From an uncultured Oscillospiraceae bacterium (lineage in GTDB: Bacteria > Bacillota > Clostridia > Oscillospirales > Acutalibacteraceae): a stretch of DNA of 17,117 nucleotides. Positions 13,658-17,117 of this stretch are shown in pieces. Within the stretch, counting starts at the first letter, position 1. Every line of letters begins with the position of its first letter. The position numbers and the translations under genes are program-made. The stretch covers positions 1 to 17,117 of the forward strand of contig USMJ01000003.1 of NCBI GenBank assembly GCA_900555805.1, written 5' to 3'. The notes below the pieces were generated by a model. That model was not told the DNA's origin, did not search any database, and saw only the letters and a list, made by a program, of their open reading frames with translations.

Positions 13658-16063
13658 ATGCCACAGGATTTTTTCAAGGAATATCTTTCGTTTGAAAGGA
13701 AGAGCGCGACCGATCCGAGTTGCGTTATAGTCAGAGGTAGGGTCAGATTCAGCGTGCTTTCCGACAGACTTCTCAGAGTTGAGGTCGATAAGAATTCAAA
13801 ATTCACGGACGAACCGACCCAGTGCGTCTGGTACAGAGACTTCGACAGACCGGAGTTCAAAATCGTTCAGAATGATTATAATATCAAGATCATAACCCAA
13901 AAGACCGCCTTTGAATATGATATCAAAGCTCAGAAGATGATAAGCGTCACTCTTTCAAACGGAAAGACTGTCACAGATTATCACAAGGGCAACTTAAAGG
14001 GAACATACAGAACCCTCGACTTCACCTTCGGCGCGGTCAAGCTCGAAGACGGACTTATCTCGAGCGAGGGCGTGACCGTGTTCGACGATTCGCAGTCTCA
14101 TATAATCGCCGAGGACTTCAGCATCGCCGAGAGAAAGCCGACTCAAAAGGACGAATACTACTTCGCCTACGGCCACGATTACAGAGGCTGTATAAACGCG
14201 CTCTATGCTCTTTGCGGCGAGGTTCCTCTCGTTCCGAGATACTGCCTCGGAAACTGGTGGTCGCGCTATAAGGCATACAGTCAGCAGGAATATACAGACC
14301 TCATGCAGAAATTCATCGACCTAAAAATTCCCATCACGGTCGCGACCGTCGATATGGACTGGCATTGGGTCGATCTCAAGCGCTTCGGCGAGGACGGCAA
14401 GTTCCAATTCAAAGAGTTTCCGCCTGCCGCTATAAACAACCTCGTTCAGATAGACGGCTGGACGGGCTACAGCTGGAACACCGAGCTGTTCCCCGACTAT
14501 AAGGGCTTCTTAAAGTGGCTCAAGGACCGCAATTTCAAGGTCACGCTCAACGTTCACCCGGCGCAGGGCGTCCGTCCGTTCGAGGATATGTATCCCGAAT
14601 TCGCCGAAAGAGTCGGCATAAATCCGACGACAAAGCAGCATATTCCGTTCGACATCACGAACAAGAAATTCGTCGAGGCATATTTCGACGTTCTCCACAG
14701 ACCCTATGAGGATCAGGGCGTCGATTTCTGGTGGATCGACTGGCAGCAGGGCAAGAACACGAAGATCAAAAATCTTGATCCGCTCTGGGCGCTTAATCAC
14801 TATCACTATCTCTACGCCCGCCGCGGAAACAAGCGTCCGCTTATTCTTTCGAGGTACGCCCAAATCGGTTCTCACCGTTACCCTCTCGGTTTCTCGGGAG
14901 ATACCACGATAAGCTGGAAATGCCTTGACTTCCAGCCCTACTTCACCGCGAACGCAGCGAATGTCGGCTACACATGGTGGAGCCACGACATCGGCGGCCA
15001 CACATGGGGAAAGAAGGACGACGAGCTTTATCTCCGCTGGGTACAGTTCGGTCTCTACAGCCCGATAATGAGACTTCACTCGACCCAGAATGAGTTCATG
15101 GGCAAAGAGCCTTGGAAGTTCAAGAGCGAAGTCGGAACTCTCGCGACAGACTGCCTGTGTACCAGACATAAAATGCTTCCTTATCTCTATTCGATGAACT
15201 ATAGAAATCATAAGGACGGCATAGCAATATGCGAACCTCTTTATTATCAGTATCCCGAGGAGAAGAAAGCCTACGCGTACCCCAACGAATATTCATTCGG
15301 CTCGGAGCTTATCGTCGCCCCGATAACCGAGAAGCGCAATGAAAAGACGAATATGGCCAAGACAAGGGTCTGGCTGCCCAAGGGAAGATACACCGACATC
15401 TATAACGGCAGGGTCTACGAAGGCGGCAGAGAATATACGCTTTACAGAGGTCTTGAGAGCATTCCCGTTCTCGCCAAGGAGGGCGCGATCATCCCCATGA
15501 GCGCCCACAGCGAAACGAACGACTGGTCTAACCCGTCGGATATGCAGCTGATGATATATTCCGGCAACGGCAACTTCAGCATGTATGAGGACGACGGCGA
15601 GACAAACGACTACAAGGACGGCAAGTTCGCCATAACCCGTTTCAAGGTTCTCGAAAGCGGTTCGTCGCTGAAATTCACCGTCGGCGCACCCGAGGGAGAT
15701 TCAAGCGTTGTGCCCGAGAAGAGAAACTATGAGCTTCTGTTCAAGGATGTCGAAAACTGCGACAAGATAATCGTCACAAGAGGAGAAAAGAGACTTGAGC
15801 TTGACAGCAAGACGCACGAGTTCGTCTCTGTCGATATCTTCAAGGTCAAGCGAGACGAGACGGTCGAAATCGAGCTTGTCAACTATGTCCGAAAGGGCAA
15901 CATGGATAAGCGAGAAGCCCTCATCGAGACGATATCCAAGTTCCAGTGCGGAAACAACTACAAGATGGCGAAGTATAACAAATTTATCAAAGATCCGACT
16001 CTGCCGATACCGTGCGGCGAGCCGTTCAGAGGTCCGATAGAAGAGATACTCGCTCTCAAATAA
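13658..16063 (+). CDS. Glycoside hydrolase family 31 (alpha-glucosidase/alpha-xylosidase type)
   Basis: 801 residues. An N-terminal beta-sandwich (about 1-195) precedes the (beta/alpha)8 barrel beginning at VPRYCLGNWWSRY. The nucleophile is expected at Asp361 in DFWWIDWQQG and the acid/base at Asp415 in GFSGDTTISW; WWSHDIGGH (440-448) follows. A C-terminal beta region carries MYEDDGETNDY, typical of the DUF5110-type domain, and a further tail of about 60 residues continues to the end. GH31 enzymes release alpha-linked glucose or xylose from the non-reducing end. There is no signal peptide, so it should act in the cytoplasm on imported oligosaccharides. The nucleophile motif has Trp-Gln-Gln where classical alpha-glucosidases have Met-Asn/Ser-Glu, marking a distinct GH31 subgroup whose linkage specificity I cannot state. 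AAAGGAG lies 8 bases before the ATG. It is the last gene before the terminator. Confidence 0.93.
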   Translation: MPQDFFKEYLSFERKSATDPSCVIVRGRVRFSVLSDRLLRVEVDKNSKFTDEPTQCVWYRDFDRPEFKIVQNDYNIKIITQKTAFEYDIKAQKMISVTLSNGKTVTDYHKGNLKGTYRTLDFTFGAVKLEDGLISSEGVTVFDDSQSHIIAEDFSIAERKPTQKDEYYFAYGHDYRGCINALYALCGEVPLVPRYCLGNWWSRYKAYSQQEYTDLMQKFIDLKIPITVATVDMDWHWVDLKRFGEDGKFQFKEFPPAAINNLVQIDGWTGYSWNTELFPDYKGFLKWLKDRNFKVTLNVHPAQGVRPFEDMYPEFAERVGINPTTKQHIPFDITNKKFVEAYFDVLHRPYEDQGVDFWWIDWQQGKNTKIKNLDPLWALNHYHYLYARRGNKRPLILSRYAQIGSHRYPLGFSGDTTISWKCLDFQPYFTANAANVGYTWWSHDIGGHTWGKKDDELYLRWVQFGLYSPIMRLHSTQNEFMGKEPWKFKSEVGTLATDCLCTRHKMLPYLYSMNYRNHKDGIAICEPLYYQYPEEKKAYAYPNEYSFGSELIVAPITEKRNEKTNMAKTRVWLPKGRYTDIYNGRVYEGGREYTLYRGLESIPVLAKEGAIIPMSAHSETNDWSNPSDMQLMIYSGNGNFSMYEDDGETNDYKDGKFAITRFKVLESGSSLKFTVGAPEGDSSVVPEKRNYELLFKDVENCDKIIVTRGEKRLELDSKTHEFVSVDIFKVKRDETVEIELVNYVRKGNMDKREALIETISKFQCGNNYKMAKYNKFIKDPTLPIPCGEPFRGPIEEILALK

Positions 16064-16067
16064 ATAC

Positions 16068-16099
16068 AAAACGGGGCTGCCGACGGCAGTCCCGTTTTT
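16068..16099 (+). terminator. Intrinsic terminator of the long operon
   Basis: A 14-bp stem (AAAACGGGGCTGCC with GGCAGTCCCGTTTT, one G-U pair) with a GAC loop ends in a T-run, four bases past the GH31 stop codon. It is a strong Rho-independent terminator and marks the end of the plus-strand unit. Confidence 0.92.
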
Positions 16100-16116
16100 A
16101 GATATTATAAAACATA

Positions 16117-16149
16117 AAAAACGGTGCGTACCTTTTCGGATACGCACCG
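16117..16149 (-). terminator. Intrinsic terminator of the YhhN-like gene
   Basis: On the minus strand a 9-bp GC-rich stem (CGGTGCGTA with TACGCACCG, outer arms 16141-16149 and 16122-16130) with an inner partial CC/GG extension is followed by TTTTTT. It lies about 20 bases past the stop of the minus-strand gene at 16168. With a TGTTTTT run on the other side it may also stop plus-strand read-through, backing up the neighbouring terminator. Confidence 0.88.
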
Positions 16150-16167
16150 CTGTTTTTGCTGAAATTA

Positions 16168-16884
16168 TTACTTAAGGAAGATGATCGACAGAGCGAACAT
16201 ATACTGACCTATGTAATATGTAACATGGTTGATAACGAAGTTTATCGGAGTGTTTTTGCCTTTTGAGAAGTACATTGGCGAAAGAACGATGTCCGAAAGG
16301 AGGAAGAATACCGCGCCGACCGTGAAGACGATGAAAGCGATGTCGCCGTGAGTGATGATAGAAGCCATGAGAGCGACGCCCGGTGTTGAGCCGACGAGCA
16401 GGGAGTAAACCATAACGATCGGTCTGAATTCGCCGAAATCCTGATCGGAGAACTTCTCGATGAATACATTGACGATAACAACGATGAGACCGACGCAGGC
16501 GCCGAGAAGAACATGGGTTATCTTGAGCGAAGCCCTGATAGCGATAGCGGTCATATAGAAGATGTGACCGATACCGAAGGTGATGAAGCCCGAATAGAGA
16601 TACTTCTTGTCATCCTTGGGATAGATCCACTTCTGATCGAGATAGATATCGCCGAGCATACCGAAAACAAGACCGACAAGAATCATAAGGCCGAACTTCG
16701 TTATAGAAGGATCGCCGATCTTATCCATGCTGTGAAGGATGCCGAAGAAAGCGGTCATGATAAAGAAGATGGAAACCGTCATCTTGTTGAAAACGCCCAT
16801 AACCGTTCTTTTTTTGTTGAAGTTTATCAGGAATGAAATCAAACATACCGCGCCGAGAGCGCAGCTCGCATAAATGAATGCCAT
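16168..16884 (-). CDS. YhhN/TMEM86-family membrane protein (lysoplasmalogenase-like)
   Basis: 238 residues, almost entirely hydrophobic with about eight predicted membrane segments. The family's conserved polar positions are visible: GLVFGMLGD with Asp79 (71-79), FLLSDIVLS with Asp198 (194-202), and the near-C-terminal YYIGQYMFA (223-231). Eukaryotic TMEM86B and bacterial YhhN relatives cleave the vinyl-ether bond of lysoplasmalogens, and those acidic residues are thought to be catalytic. Many anaerobic clostridia make plasmalogens, so an ether-lipid turnover role is reasonable, though not shown. ATG 16884 follows AGGAGA by 7 bases. It lies 98 bases after a TrkH-type gene on the same strand; I see no clear promoter in that gap, which contains only a short AT palindrome (16922-16936), so co-transcription with trkH is possible. 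The gene has its own terminator. Confidence 0.88.
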   Translation of the reverse strand: MAFIYASCALGAVCLISFLINFNKKRTVMGVFNKMTVSIFFIMTAFFGILHSMDKIGDPSITKFGLMILVGLVFGMLGDIYLDQKWIYPKDDKKYLYSGFITFGIGHIFYMTAIAIRASLKITHVLLGACVGLIVVIVNVFIEKFSDQDFGEFRPIVMVYSLLVGSTPGVALMASIITHGDIAFIVFTVGAVFFLLSDIVLSPMYFSKGKNTPINFVINHVTYYIGQYMFALSIIFLK

Positions 16885-16982
16885 ATAAATTCTCCTTTTC
16901 TGTTAGTTATTTTTTAATGACCGTTAATTTTTAACGAGTCTGATTTCCTTGATTTTAATATTTGGTACGAGTAAGTTTCTGC

Positions 16983-17117
16983 TTAACTCTTCTTCCATAT
17001 CGGGGGATAGAAAAGTACCAAGAGGGGCATGACCTCAAGTCTTCCCGCGAGCATATCGAAAATTAAGACGATCTTCGATAACGCGGAGAATGAAGCGAAG
17101 TTCCCTGTCGGGCCGAC
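16983..17117 (-). CDS. trkH: TrkH/KtrB-type potassium transporter, C-terminal 44 residues (cut by window edge)
   Basis: The minus strand from the right edge reads 44 codons to TAA at 16985-16983, beginning VGPTGNFASFS and continuing with KIVLIFDMLAGRLE and LLVLFYP. This is the very conserved end of TrkH proteins: the GPTGNF filter-region loop of the fourth pore repeat, the last membrane helix with MLAGRLE, and a short WKK tail. TrkH is the membrane subunit of the Trk potassium uptake system, normally gated by a cytosolic TrkA; trkA is not in this window. Only the last part is visible, so TrkH and KtrB cannot be separated with certainty, but the ending favours TrkH. Confidence 0.9.
   Translation of the reverse strand, partial: VGPTGNFASFSALSKIVLIFDMLAGRLEVMPLLVLFYPPIWKKS

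Noticed and set aside
16922..16936. Palindrome CGTTAA-TTT-TTAACG between trkH and the YhhN-like gene.
   Set aside because: Too AT-rich and without a T-run in the transcribed direction to be a terminator; may be chance in an AT-rich spacer.
1..17117. Search by eye for CRISPR arrays, insertion sequences, att sites, tRNA and rRNA genes, and phage or defence genes.
   Set aside because: No regularly spaced repeats, transposase or integrase motifs, or RNA gene signatures were seen; all coding space is taken by conserved housekeeping or metabolic genes on both strands.

Overview
The window looks like core chromosome of an anaerobic Gram-positive clostridium, most likely Oscillospirales/Ruminococcaceae from a gut. 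The basis is a moderate-GC, tightly packed gene order, strong GGAGG-type ribosome binding sites, a ZapA gene followed directly by a U32-family gene, a long-form hibernation factor HPF, tandem M42 aminopeptidases, a YnbB-like PLP enzyme, and a four-cysteine 59-residue protein resembling the clostridial DUF6472 family. This placement is inference. I see no phage, transposon, CRISPR, tRNA or rRNA genes.

Layout: (1) 1-1292, minus strand: an MgtC-family membrane protein followed after 7 bases by a ZIP metal transporter that runs off the left edge. They are driven by a near-consensus promoter with a short leader carrying a UUCG-loop hairpin. (2) 1486-4042, plus strand: zapA (cell division) and a long U32 protein resembling RNA hydroxylases of the RlhA/TrhP type. 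(3) 4107-4793: hpf with its own promoter, a leader with an orphan Shine-Dalgarno and hairpin, and a terminator-like hairpin. (4) 4739-16099: a long run of ten plus-strand genes, mostly overlapping or spaced by fewer than 15 bases. It starts at a consensus promoter tucked into the end of the hpf unit, has a leader with mutually exclusive hairpins, and ends at a strong terminator. The genes are a THUMP rRNA methyltransferase, two M42 aminopeptidases, a GNAT acetyltransferase, a methionine gamma-lyase-like PLP enzyme, DUF2461, a phosphohexomutase, alanine racemase, the small Cys protein and a GH31 glycosidase. (5) 16122-17117, minus strand: a YhhN/lysoplasmalogenase-like membrane protein with its own terminator, and the last 44 codons of a TrkH-type potassium transporter entering from the right edge.

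Functionally, the middle of the window gathers ribosome-related functions (U32 hydroxylase-like protein, HPF, rRNA methyltransferase). The long operon then moves to peptide and amino-acid turnover (M42 pair, PLP lyase), cell-wall and sugar-phosphate supply (mutase, alanine racemase) and oligosaccharide breakdown (GH31). The flanks hold ion and lipid functions (MgtC, ZIP, TrkH, YhhN). I did not find a clearly new multi-gene defence or mobile system. The observations most worth a second look are the RNA leaders at 4142-4207 and 4773-4884, the small Cys protein at 13464, and the unusual residues in the first M42 enzyme and in the GH31 and mutase active-site motifs.
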